Assembly (NCBI RefSeq): GCF_049671045.1
Contig: NZ_JBATUH010000049.1
Location: 1-36,150, forward strand
From: Parvibaculum sp049671045
GTDB lineage: Bacteria > Pseudomonadota > Alphaproteobacteria > Parvibaculales > Parvibaculaceae
Direction: 5' to 3'
DNA length: 36,150 nt
Both the position numbers and the translations under genes were made by a program. Shown piece by piece: positions 29,472 to 36,150 of this stretch. Position 1 is the stretch's first letter, and every line of letters begins with the position of its first letter. The notes under the pieces were generated by a model. That model did not search any database, was not told where the DNA came from, and worked only from the letters and a program-made list of their open reading frames with translations.

Positions 29472-30433
29472 GCGATTTCCTTTGTTTGCGAGGAAGCGGT
29501 GCGGGCGAGAAGTGCCACTGCCGCCTCATATACCTTGTCGACGGTGAGGTCGTGCATGGCGCTCGGCCCGGAGAACTGGCTGCCTTCTTCCGCGATGATC
29601 TGTTCGTGAGAGCGGGGCCCGCGCACCTGCGCCGTGTTTTCGCCCCAGGGATCGTAGCGCCCGTCGGGCGTCGGGCCGAAGAGGCCGAGCGTCGGCGCGC
29701 CAGCCGCGGCCGCCAGATGCATCAGGCCGGAATCGTTCCCGACATAGAGCCGCACACGCTCGAGAGAGGCCGCGACTAGGTTGAGATCCTCGCCGATGAG
29801 TTCGATCCGGCGCTCGTCGGGCACGGCCTCTAGGATCGGGCGCACGAGATCGCGCTCGCCCGGCGCGGCGGCGATGAGCACATGGGCGCCAGCGAGCGGC
29901 GCTCCCGGTCCCGTCAGCCGACCGATCAGCTCGGCGTGATATTCCACCGGCCACATCTTGCGGGGCCAGGCGGCCGAGGGACCGACGGCAAGCACGGTGC
30001 GGCCCTCGGGGATGAGTTCGCGCGCGCGGGCGCGGGCCTGCGCACCCGGCCAGACGCGGGGCGAAGGCGCCGGATCGAAGCCCGCCACGCTCGCATTGTG
30101 GATCACTCGGTGCAGCGTATGGTTCGAACGCAGCACATGGCGCTTCTTCGCCCAGAGCAGAAAGGCCGTCGCCGACCCTCTCAGATCGACCACCGCCTCG
30201 AAGCGGCGGAACATGGTGGCCGAGAGAAGTTTGCGCCAGTGGCCGGCATAGGGCTCTTTCCTGAGCTCGATGACCTTTTCGACGCCCGGCGCATGCCTGA
30301 AGAGTGGCGCCGCGAGGGGCCCGCAGGCCACCCAGAAAAGCGCGCCCGGATAGCGCTCCATCAGCCCGGCGAGAAGGCCCGTCGAAAGCACGCCGTCGCC
30401 GATCCGGTTCGATGTGATGAAAAGAATGCGCAT
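29468..30433 (-). CDS. Glycosyltransferase family 9 (heptosyltransferase-like)
   Basis: A 321-residue GT-B glycosyltransferase of family 9, whose members add heptose or related sugars to the LPS core. Motifs are the N-terminal ILFITSNRIGDGVLS (3-17), the central AVGPSAAWPRKMWP, and GNDSGLMHLAAAAGAPTLGLFGPTP in the donor-binding half. No transmembrane segment is apparent. I start it at ATG 30433 (MRILFITSN); the frame is open upstream but shows no family similarity. The stop overlaps the GTG of the dihydroorotase-family gene. It is divergent from ygfZ across a 237-bp gap. Confidence 0.9.
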   Translation of the reverse strand: MRILFITSNRIGDGVLSTGLLAGLMERYPGALFWVACGPLAAPLFRHAPGVEKVIELRKEPYAGHWRKLLSATMFRRFEAVVDLRGSATAFLLWAKKRHVLRSNHTLHRVIHNASVAGFDPAPSPRVWPGAQARARARELIPEGRTVLAVGPSAAWPRKMWPVEYHAELIGRLTGPGAPLAGAHVLIAAAPGERDLVRPILEAVPDERRIELIGEDLNLVAASLERVRLYVGNDSGLMHLAAAAGAPTLGLFGPTPDGRYDPWGENTAQVRGPRSHEQIIAEEGSQFSGPSAMHDLTVDKVYEAAVALLARTASSQTKEIA

Positions 30434-30612
30434 TCCGGCGGAGGGCCGATCCTGGCGTGGGGTAAGGAAAGCGGTGCGGAGTATAGGTGCGCCGCTCCAT
30501 GCTGCCAAGGCCGGACCCGGAGCATATGTGCGCCTGCGGCGGCGGCGGGGCCGCCCCGAAGTCAATCCCGGCCGCGCGAACGCGATCCCGCAGCAAAATC
30601 GGCTGGACTTGC

Positions 30613-30641
30613 GCCTGATTAGGCGGTTGCCTAAATGAGGC
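30613..30641. promoter_or_regulatory. Alternating GCCT/AGGC repeats in the GT9/ygfZ divergent region
   Basis: GCCT-4-AGGC-4-GCCT-5-AGGC. The central TTAGGC-GGTT-GCCTAA is a perfect 6-bp inverted repeat (30619-30634). It lies 30-58 bases before the ygfZ start. TTGCGC (30609-30614) and TAAATG (30632-30637), 17 bases apart, form a weak sigma-70 pair over the same bases, so an operator role is possible. Confidence 0.35.
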
Positions 30642-30670
30642 CTCGGGCGCCGTTGCTGAAGGGATGAGAT

Positions 30671-31606
30671 GTGAGCATGAGTGAGCTGAAGGCTGCAATC
30701 CTGCCCGACCGGGGGGTTCTGCGCGTCGGAGGCGCGGATGCCCGCGAGTTTCTTCAAGGGCTCGTGACGAATAATGTCGATCTGGTGAAGCCGGGCGAGG
30801 CGATCTATGCGGGCCTTCTGACGCCGCAGGGAAAATTCCTCTTCGACTTCTTCATCACGAGCGAGGACGGCGGCTTCATCCTCGATTGCGATGGAGGACG
30901 CGTTGGCGAGCTGCAAAAGCGCCTCACCTTCTACAAGCTGCGCGCGAACATCACGCTTGAAGACCTGAGCGCGGAACGCTCGGTCATCGCTTTCTGGGGC
31001 GGCGCGCAGGCGGCGTTCCCCGATCCCGCTTCCACCGATCCGCGCCTCGCGGCGCTCATGTATTCCGATCCGCGCCTCGCGGCGCTCGTTTATTCCGATC
31101 CGCGCCTCGCGGCGCTGGGGCACCGCGCGATCTCGAGCGCGCCGGAAGCAGCGATCGCCGCGGCGGGCGCGAGGTCGGCCACGCCCGCTGACTATCACCG
31201 CCATCGCATTGCGCTTGGCGTCGGCGATGCGGCGCAGGACTTCGAGCCCGATCGCAGCTTTCCTCTCGAGGTCAATTTCGACGAGCTCCATGGCGTCGAT
31301 TTCCACAAGGGCTGCTTCGTCGGCCAGGAAGTCACCTCGCGCACGAAGCGGCGTGGCAGCGTGAGAAAGCGTCTCATCCCCTGCCGCGTCCAGGGCGACC
31401 TTCCGAAACCGCGCACGCCCGTGCGCGCCTCGGGCCGCGAAGCCGGAACCGTCTTTTCGGGCGATGCGGAAACGGGCCGCGTACTCGCGCTTCTGCGGCT
31501 CGATCTCATCGAAGGCGCCGTCCTCGAAGCGGGCGAAGCGACCCTCACGCCGGAACGGCCCGACTGGGCGGCGTTTTCACTCGCAGAGGAGAGCGATGAA
31601 ATCTGA
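30671..31606 (+). CDS. ygfZ: Folate-binding YgfZ/GcvT-like protein, with internal tandem repeat
   Basis: A 311-residue tetrahydrofolate-binding protein of the YgfZ family (related to GcvT and IBA57), linked to Fe-S enzyme maintenance and tRNA modification. The family signature KGCFVGQEVTSR (213-224) with its Cys215 is intact, and N-terminal GADAREFLQGLVTNN (21-35) is normal. Residues 123-150 contain three copies of DPRLAAL, at 10-residue spacing (DPRLAALM-YS-DPRLAALV-YS-DPRLAALG); only the last, followed by HRAI, fits the usual family pattern DPRxxxLGxR. The start is GTG 30671 with AAGGG 7 bases before it; ATG 30677 is less well spaced. The gene overlaps tag by 11 bases. Confidence 0.92.
   Translation: MSMSELKAAILPDRGVLRVGGADAREFLQGLVTNNVDLVKPGEAIYAGLLTPQGKFLFDFFITSEDGGFILDCDGGRVGELQKRLTFYKLRANITLEDLSAERSVIAFWGGAQAAFPDPASTDPRLAALMYSDPRLAALVYSDPRLAALGHRAISSAPEAAIAAAGARSATPADYHRHRIALGVGDAAQDFEPDRSFPLEVNFDELHGVDFHKGCFVGQEVTSRTKRRGSVRKRLIPCRVQGDLPKPRTPVRASGREAGTVFSGDAETGRVLALLRLDLIEGAVLEAGEATLTPERPDWAAFSLAEESDEI
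31035..31116 (+). repeat. 30-bp coding minisatellite inside ygfZ (about 2.7 copies)
   Basis: The 22-base core starting CCGATCCGCGCC recurs exactly at 31035, 31065 and 31095, period 30. The first two full 30-base units differ at only two positions (CATG versus CGTT). The period is a multiple of three, so copy-number changes would keep the frame, each adding or removing ten residues. Confidence 0.95.
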
Positions 31607-32195
31607 AGCTCCGCAAGGCTGCCCATGGCCGGGCGACGATCCGCTCTATCGCGCCTATCACGACGAGGAATGGGGCGTGCCGGAATTCGATGACCGGGCG
31701 CTCTTCGAGAAGCTCGTTCTCGACGGCTTTCAGGCCGGGCTCTCATGGATCACGATCCTTCGCAAACGGGAAAATTTTCGCGAAGCGTTCGACGGCTTCG
31801 AGCCCGCGCGCATCGTGCGCTACACGCCGGCGAAGGTGGAAAAGCTCCTCAGGAATGAAGGCATCATCCGCCATCGCGGCAAAATCGAGGCGACAATCGG
31901 CAATGCGCGCGCGTGGCTCGACATTATGGATCGGGATGGAGGTTTCTCCGGCTTCGTCTGGGATTTCGTCGGCGGCGCTCCGGTGCAGAACGCCTGGCCG
32001 AAGATGAGCGCCGTTCCCGCCGAGACCGATATGAGCCGCAAGCTCTCGAAAGCATTGAAATCAGCGGGTTTTCGCTTCTGCGGCCCGACCATCGTCTATG
32101 CCTTCGCGCAGGCCGTCGGCATGGTCAACGATCACATCGTCACCTGCCCGCGACACAAGGAATGCGCCCGCGTCGTGCAATCGCGATCACGCTGA
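31596..32195 (+). CDS. tag: DNA-3-methyladenine glycosylase I
   Basis: A 199-residue Tag glycosylase, which removes 3-methyladenine from DNA. It has the N-terminal CPWPGDDPLYRAYHDEEWGVP (9-29), LDGFQAGLSWITILRKRENFR (42-62), GIIRHRGKIEATIGNARA (89-106) and the C-terminal zinc site H180-x3-C184 with C9 and H22. The position of E. coli Glu38 is Asp43 here (LVLDGFQAG versus LEGQQAG). The ATG at 31596 follows AGAGGAGAGCG and overlaps ygfZ by 11 bases, so the pair is probably translationally coupled. A possible start further upstream has no ribosome site. Confidence 0.93.
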   Translation: MKSEAPQGCPWPGDDPLYRAYHDEEWGVPEFDDRALFEKLVLDGFQAGLSWITILRKRENFREAFDGFEPARIVRYTPAKVEKLLRNEGIIRHRGKIEATIGNARAWLDIMDRDGGFSGFVWDFVGGAPVQNAWPKMSAVPAETDMSRKLSKALKSAGFRFCGPTIVYAFAQAVGMVNDHIVTCPRHKECARVVQSRSR

Positions 32196-32308
32196 ACGCA
32201 ATTCCTTTTCGCTGCCTCACGCTTTCGCCACATTGTGGACGCATCCCGACCAATTTGTGGCGATACGGTCATTGCTCGTTTCAATGTAGCGTAGGGAGGC
32301 CAGGGACG

Positions 32309-32908
32309 ATGTTCAAACGCCCGAAGGACACTTCGGATTCCAAACCTGCGGGGGGGTCCGCCGAGCCGCTCGCCCAGAGCGGCACCCGCATCGTCGAGAA
32401 AACCTCCCAGAGCGAAAGCGACACATCCACAAATCGGGTGGTAACCCCAGCCTATGAGGTGAGGAAAGCAGCCGTGCGCACACTTCAGAGCAATTCTCCG
32501 ACGCCCTCTTCGTCGAGCGCGACGCCCGCAAACCTTCATGTGGGGCGCGGATTGAAGCTCGAAGGCAAGATCCAGTCCTGCGACACGCTCGTCATCGAGG
32601 GCGACGTGCAGGCGACGATCGAAAGCGGCTCGCTCACCATCAGCGAAACCGGCGAAGTGCGCGGCGAAGCGACCGTCGATCAAGCCGAGATCAACGGCAA
32701 GTTCGACGGCACGCTCATCGTGAGGAAGTGCCTCACCATCAATTCGACCGGCAGGATCACCGGAACGGTTCGTTATGGCGAACTCAAGGTGGAGCAAGGC
32801 GGCAAGATCACGGGCGAGATCGAGTCGACCGAGGCCGGTGCCGCAAGCAGCCCCCTTTCCCGGCCCGAGCCGAAAAGCGCGGCGATCAGCCCGGCGGCGC
32901 AGGCCTGA
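32309..32908 (+). CDS. Bactofilin (polymer-forming cytoskeletal protein)
   Basis: A 199-residue bactofilin. A disordered Ser/Thr/Pro-rich N-terminus (1-75) precedes the beta-helical DUF583 domain (about 76-172), which shows repeating short strands such as LVIEGDVQATIESGSLTI, GEVRGEATVDQAEINGKFDGTL and ITGTVRYGELKVEQGGKITG. A short tail ends in SRPEPKSAAISPAAQA. Bactofilins polymerise without nucleotide and organise envelope growth, stalks or polar complexes; which role applies here is not visible. No adjacent M23 peptidase is seen, which often accompanies them. The ATG at 32309 has GGGAGG/CAGGGA upstream. Confidence 0.9.
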   Translation: MFKRPKDTSDSKPAGGSAEPLAQSGTRIVEKTSQSESDTSTNRVVTPAYEVRKAAVRTLQSNSPTPSSSSATPANLHVGRGLKLEGKIQSCDTLVIEGDVQATIESGSLTISETGEVRGEATVDQAEINGKFDGTLIVRKCLTINSTGRITGTVRYGELKVEQGGKITGEIESTEAGAASSPLSRPEPKSAAISPAAQA

Positions 32909-33297
32909 GGCCGCGCCCGGCCGGCCCCGCCGGCATGCGCGCGTCTCCCGGTGCTCTCCGGAGATTGCGTGCAGGCCGGTGCAGGCGGCCCCTGCGTTAA
33001 CGACGTTTCCACCATCGGCGGACGGGCCTCGCCATAGGGGCAGAAGTACCCTTTGCCTATAGGCAGTGGAAACCCTCCTGACAGTGTTCTAGATTGACCC
33101 TGGCCAAGGCGTGATCCGGAAGGTCGCGGACTTTCCGGACAATCACGCTCAAGATTCAACAGTCTGAGCGCGATCCACCCCAAGGCGCTTGCGTGCTTGC
33201 GGGTCGCGTATAGGGGGAGGATCGCCGGTGCCGGGAACACGCGAAGGCCATCGAGCCGGCGCGTCCGGAGCCGCGCGCGAAACAATCAGGTGAGAAA
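32909..33297. other. 389-bp leader region of the KAS III gene
   Basis: No convincing coding frame on either strand. It holds a 10-bp perfect palindrome GCCTATAGGC (33055-33064), a long hairpin at 33109-33148 (separate entry), and a possible -10-like TATAGG at 33209-33214. The length and the hairpin suggest either an untranslated leader or a distal regulatory element. A bactofilin terminator may lie in the GC-rich first 60 bases but no T-run is seen. Confidence 0.4.
33109..33148. promoter_or_regulatory. Long stem-loop upstream of the KAS III gene
   Basis: An inner stem, CCGGAAGGTC / GACTTTCCGG (33116-33125 with 33129-33138), of 10 pairs including one G-U, with loop GCG. It is extended by an outer 7-bp stem GCGTGAT / ATCACGC with a 3-base bulge (ACA). 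About 17 pairs in 40 bases is strong. No T-run follows, and it is about 150 bases from the start codon, so it is not a plain terminator. Confidence 0.6.
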
Positions 33298-34422
33298 TTG
33301 ACTCAAGTCGTCATCAGCGGGACCGGCGTTTTCACGCCGCCCTACTCGATCAGCAATCAGGAACTGGTCGAAGCCTTCAACACATATGTCCGGAAATTCA
33401 ACAGCGACAATGCCGAAGCCATCGCAAGGGGCGAGGTGGAGGCTCTGAACGAGTCGAGCGTCGAATTCATCGTCAAGGCTTCGGGCATCGAGTCGCGCTT
33501 CGTGATGAACAAGTCGGGCATCATCGACCCCGAGATCATGGCGCCGCGCCTGCGCCAGCGCTCCAACGAGGAGCCCTCCATCCTCGCGGAAATGGCCGTC
33601 GACGCGGCGAAGAAGGCGATGGCGCGGGCGAACAAGACCGCCGCCGATATCGACGCCGTCATCGTCGCCTGCTCGAACCTCGAGCGCCCCTACCCCGCCA
33701 TCGCGGTCGAGGTGCAGGACCTTCTCGGCATCGAGGGCTTCGGCTTCGACATGAACGTCGCCTGTTCGTCGGCGACGTTCGGCATCCAGACCGCCTATGA
33801 CATGCTGCGTTCGGGCTCGGTCAATTGCGTCCTCATCGTCGACCCCGAAATCTGCTCGGGTCATCTCAATTTCCGCGACCGCGACAGCCACTTCATTTTC
33901 GGCGACGTGTGCACCGCCATCATTCTCGAACGCGCCGAGACATGCACCGCGCAGGGCGCCTGGGAAATCCTCGGCACGCGGCTCCTCACCAAATTCTCCA
34001 ACAACATCCGCAACAATTTCGGCTTCCTCAATCGCGCGACGCCCGAGGGCATCGGCGCCAAGGACAAGCTCTTCGTGCAGGAGGGCCGCAAGGTCTTCAA
34101 GGAAGTCGTGCCGATGGTCTCCAAGCTCATTCTCGACCACATGGCCGATGAAGGGCTCGATCCGAAAGACCTGAAGCGCATGTGGCTCCATCAGGCCAAC
34201 AAGAACATGAACGACCTGATCGGCAAGAAGGTGCTGGGGCGCGACCCGGAGCCCGGCGAGCAGCCGAACATTCTCAATACCTATGCGAATACGAGTTCGG
34301 CCGGCTCCATCATCGCCTTCAGCCAGTACAGCGAGGACCTGAAGCCCGGCGATCTGGGCCTCATCTGCAGCTTCGGCGCCGGCTATTCGGCGGGCAACGT
34401 GCTGGTGAGAAAGCGCGCCTGA
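33298..34422 (+). CDS. Beta-ketoacyl-ACP synthase III family enzyme
   Basis: A 374-residue KAS III/FabH-like enzyme with the full triad C156 (NVACSSAT), H298 (LHQANKN) and N331 (YANTSSAG). It is longer than standard FabH (~320 residues) owing to insertions around 28-60 and 230-265. In this respect it resembles the longer bacterial KAS III proteins such as P. aeruginosa PA3286, which condenses medium-chain acyl-CoA with malonyl-ACP. The substrate here is not established. The start is TTG at 33298, preceded by AGGTGAG; no ATG or GTG in frame lies near. It stands alone after a long leader. Confidence 0.9.
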   Translation: MTQVVISGTGVFTPPYSISNQELVEAFNTYVRKFNSDNAEAIARGEVEALNESSVEFIVKASGIESRFVMNKSGIIDPEIMAPRLRQRSNEEPSILAEMAVDAAKKAMARANKTAADIDAVIVACSNLERPYPAIAVEVQDLLGIEGFGFDMNVACSSATFGIQTAYDMLRSGSVNCVLIVDPEICSGHLNFRDRDSHFIFGDVCTAIILERAETCTAQGAWEILGTRLLTKFSNNIRNNFGFLNRATPEGIGAKDKLFVQEGRKVFKEVVPMVSKLILDHMADEGLDPKDLKRMWLHQANKNMNDLIGKKVLGRDPEPGEQPNILNTYANTSSAGSIIAFSQYSEDLKPGDLGLICSFGAGYSAGNVLVRKRA

Positions 34423-34489
34423 AGAGCGGCCGCGAAAGCGCCGGGCCGTTTCCCGAGAAACGGCCCGCAAGCGGTGCCGAGCCCCCGGC

Positions 34490-34864
34490 CTATCCCTTCA
34501 CATAGGGCTCGACGCTGACGATACGGAAGGCACGCGCCTCGCCATCCCGTTCGTTCACGGAGAGATATTCGCCGGTCTTCACCGCGTGGCGATCGAGCTT
34601 GAAGAAGGGCTCCTCGTCGCCCACGATCGTCTCGTCATAATCGATGAACCAGTTAGTGCCCGCATGGCGCAGGCGGCCCCTCTGGTCCTCCTGCCCGCCC
34701 CAGAAGCGGCGGACGACGCAGTCCTTCGCATGGCTCTTCCAGGATATCGGGTCGAGCCTCCCCTCCTCATCGAGCGGCACGACGAAGTCATAGCCATGCC
34801 GCGACGAGCCTTCAGGGAATTCATCGTTGCGGGCAAGGACCATATGAACGCGGTAAAGTGTCAT
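34490..34864 (-). CDS. Conserved hypothetical protein
   Basis: A 124-residue soluble protein that I do not recognise with confidence. It begins MTLYRVHMVLARNDEFPEGS and contains HGYDFVVPLDEEGRLD, an aromatic-rich middle (RRFWGGQEDQRGRLRH, NWFIDYDE) and ends in ARAFRIVSVEPYVKG. There is no signal peptide or membrane segment. Similar short proteins exist in Alphaproteobacteria, as far as I recall, with no known function. I chose ATG 34864 with AAGGAA directly before it; an in-frame GTG at 34876 has a poorer ribosome site. It lies 30 bases after the universal stress gene on the same strand. Confidence 0.75.
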   Translation of the reverse strand: MTLYRVHMVLARNDEFPEGSSRHGYDFVVPLDEEGRLDPISWKSHAKDCVVRRFWGGQEDQRGRLRHAGTNWFIDYDETIVGDEEPFFKLDRHAVKTGEYLSVNERDGEARAFRIVSVEPYVKG

Positions 34865-34894
34865 TTTCCTTTTCACCCCTGATGAAATGCGGGT

Positions 34895-35755
34895 TCAGTG
34901 CGCCATGAGAACGGGGATCGTCGCATGCGAACGGATATGGTGCGTCGCGCCGCCGATGATGTATTCGCGCAGGCGGCTGTGCCCGTAACCGCCGACGACA
35001 AGAAGATCCGCACCCGTCTTTTCGCATTGTTCCAGCAGCACCTCGCCGACGGGCCTGCCTTGCGCATCGACGAGGCGGGCATCGGCGTCGATACCGTGAA
35101 GGGCGAGATAATCCGCGAGCATGGCGGTCGAGGCGGGATCGGGCTCCTTGCCGCCGATGCGGAAGATCGTCACCTTCTTCGCCCGCTCGAGAAACGGGAT
35201 CGCGGCCGTGACCGCGTGAGCGGCTTCCGCGCTTTCGTCCCAGCCGATCGCGACCGAGCCGCCGATCTCCAGCGCCGCCGCCTGGGGCGCAATGAGAACG
35301 GGGCGTCCGGCGTTCATCATCGCCGCCTCGAGCGTGCTGCCGCCTGCAATGCCGACATTACCCTCTCCGAAAATCACGATGTCGGAGAGCCTGCTGTGAG
35401 CGGCGACGATATCGTCGCGATGGCCGGTCACATCGAGAAACCGCGCTGAAGGCAGCTCCACGCCGCCGCCCTTGCTGGCGAGCGGCACGCCCACTTTCGC
35501 GGCCGCTTCCGAGAACATCGCGCGTGCGCTCGCCGAGGCGCGGTCGGAGCTTTCCTTCGCCGCCCGAAGCAGGTCCTCGATCACCTGGCCCGACACGCCG
35601 TCGCCGAGATAGGGCAGCGCCTCGGTCGGATCGGCCCTGACGAAGAGCCCCACCGTCTGTGCGCCGAATGTTCGGGCCACCGTCATCGCCGTCACGATCA
35701 CGGGCCCCTCGGCCGCCGCACCGGAGAGAGGTACAAGGACCTTTCGGACGAGCAT
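34895..35755 (-). CDS. Universal stress protein with tandem Usp domains
   Basis: A 286-residue cytoplasmic protein made of two Usp folds: residues about 2-155 (RKVLVPLSG at the start) and about 160-285. The second half ends with the nucleotide-binding-like GGYGHSRLREYIIGGATHHI, close to the G-2X-G-9X-G motif. The first half has a degenerate version (FGEGNVGIAGGSTLEAA). ATP binding by the second half is therefore possible. It starts 3 bases after the stop of the preceding stress-protein-like gene, so the two form an operon. Function in stress, redox or hypoxia response is known for the family only in general. Confidence 0.92.
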   Translation of the reverse strand: MLVRKVLVPLSGAAAEGPVIVTAMTVARTFGAQTVGLFVRADPTEALPYLGDGVSGQVIEDLLRAAKESSDRASASARAMFSEAAAKVGVPLASKGGGVELPSARFLDVTGHRDDIVAAHSRLSDIVIFGEGNVGIAGGSTLEAAMMNAGRPVLIAPQAAALEIGGSVAIGWDESAEAAHAVTAAIPFLERAKKVTIFRIGGKEPDPASTAMLADYLALHGIDADARLVDAQGRPVGEVLLEQCEKTGADLLVVGGYGHSRLREYIIGGATHHIRSHATIPVLMAH

Positions 35756-35758
35756 GAT

Positions 35759-36150
35759 TCAAACTCCTTTGGTTTGCTTTTCCGGTGCCGGGCGGAGAGT
35801 GCGCTCGCCGCCAAGCAAAAGCAGAGGGCAGCCCGCCGCGGCGGAGAGCCTCGCTGCATCATTGTCGTCGGCCAGCCAGTCCGCATTGACGACGATCAAT
35901 CCGGCGCCGGCCTTTCTGGCGGCGGCGGCGATCTCGGCCGCTCCGCGTTCGCGCAGATGGATACGGACAAAGGGCACGCCCGCCCGCTGCGCCAGCATTT
36001 CGGCAAAAGCGCTGCATGTCTCGCCCGCGCTCGAGCCATCGTCGATGGTGGCGATCGGCCGGACAGCCACACCAGCGGGAGCGGGCCCCGCGGCGCCCGC
36101 GCCGAGGACGCCTCTCGCCGCGACGCCGCGCGCCACCAGAAGCACATCGG
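35759..36150 (-). CDS. Universal stress protein-like gene (5' end beyond window)
   Basis: An open frame of 130 codons runs from the window edge to a stop at 35759. It includes DVLLVARG at the edge, IATIDDGSSAGETCSAFAEMLA, and AARKAGAGLIVVNADWLADDND, followed by GCPLLLLGGERTLRP. The alternating Rossmann-like strands and the GLIVVNAD / CPLLLLG pattern resemble a Usp domain, but no glycine-rich ATP motif is visible in this part. Its 3-base gap to the tandem Usp gene supports the assignment. The start codon lies outside, so full length and domain number are unknown. Confidence 0.6.
   Translation of the reverse strand, partial: DVLLVARGVAARGVLGAGAAGPAPAGVAVRPIATIDDGSSAGETCSAFAEMLAQRAGVPFVRIHLRERGAAEIAAAARKAGAGLIVVNADWLADDNDAARLSAAAGCPLLLLGGERTLRPAPEKQTKGV

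Noticed and set aside
30434..31306. Upstream extension of the GT9 frame into ygfZ
   Set aside because: The apparent repeat REARIGI in this extension is only the antisense reading of the ygfZ minisatellite. The glycosyltransferase starts at 30433.
33055..33064. GCCTATAGGC as a regulatory site
   Set aside because: It is a perfect 10-bp palindrome, but it is short, with no paired site or promoter close by. It may be chance.

Overview
The window is gene-dense, high G+C DNA (about 60-65 % by eye) from an alphaproteobacterium, probably of the Hyphomicrobiales/Parvibaculum type. The evidence is the gene order deacetylase-xseB-ispA-dxs-tlyA-rlmD, together with genes largely typical of Alphaproteobacteria: usg, a TIGR02301-type secreted protein, a Zur-type Fur protein with a matching operator, a bactofilin and an SRAP gene. 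I see no rRNA, tRNA, CRISPR array, phage or insertion sequence. This looks like ordinary chromosomal backbone with some accessory catabolic genes.

Layout. (1) 1-6101, minus strand: a tight operon running from a histone-deacetylase-family amidohydrolase through xseB, ispA, dxs (isoprenoid precursors), tlyA and rlmD (rRNA methylation; rlmD runs off the left edge). (2) 6302-7675, plus: a soluble globin-coupled chemoreceptor with a TTG start and no chemotaxis partners nearby. (3) 7728-10663, minus: a metallo-beta-lactamase-fold hydrolase and a DmdC-like acyl-CoA dehydrogenase. (4) 10751-12545, plus: an SDR overlapping a Sua5-type threonylcarbamoyl-AMP synthase. (5) 12563-14025, minus: a UPF0114 membrane protein and a two-domain VOC protein. 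(6) 14102-16899, plus: a serine beta-lactamase-like hydrolase translationally coupled to a D-2-hydroxyacid dehydrogenase-type flavoprotein. (7) 16925-19319, minus: a CNNM/CorC-type membrane protein and an SRAP (YedK/HMCES) protein. (8) 19382-21807, plus: zur, an SDR, a secreted TIGR02301 protein and a small acidic protein. (9) 21905-27027, minus: a compact four-gene unit of AcuI-like reductase, feruloyl-CoA-synthase-like ligase, LysE-type exporter and a ThDP enzyme. (10) 27217-28060, plus: a VOC protein and usg. (11) 28134-30433, minus: GT9 glycosyltransferase coupled to a dihydroorotase-family protein. (12) 30671-34422, plus: ygfZ, tag, bactofilin and a KAS III enzyme. (13) 34490-36150, minus: a conserved hypothetical protein, a tandem universal stress protein and a truncated stress-protein-like gene.

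The observations most worth following are: a near-perfect 30-bp coding minisatellite inside ygfZ; a Zur-operator-like palindrome that overlaps a predicted -10 element and suggests an autoregulated leaderless zur mRNA; the four-gene acyl-CoA/ThDP/exporter unit, whose pathway I cannot assign; a dihydroorotase-family protein with Gln in place of the first metal-ligand His; a long stem-loop in the 389-bp leader of the KAS III gene; and the orphan cytoplasmic globin chemoreceptor. No single locus looks like a classical defence or mobile system.
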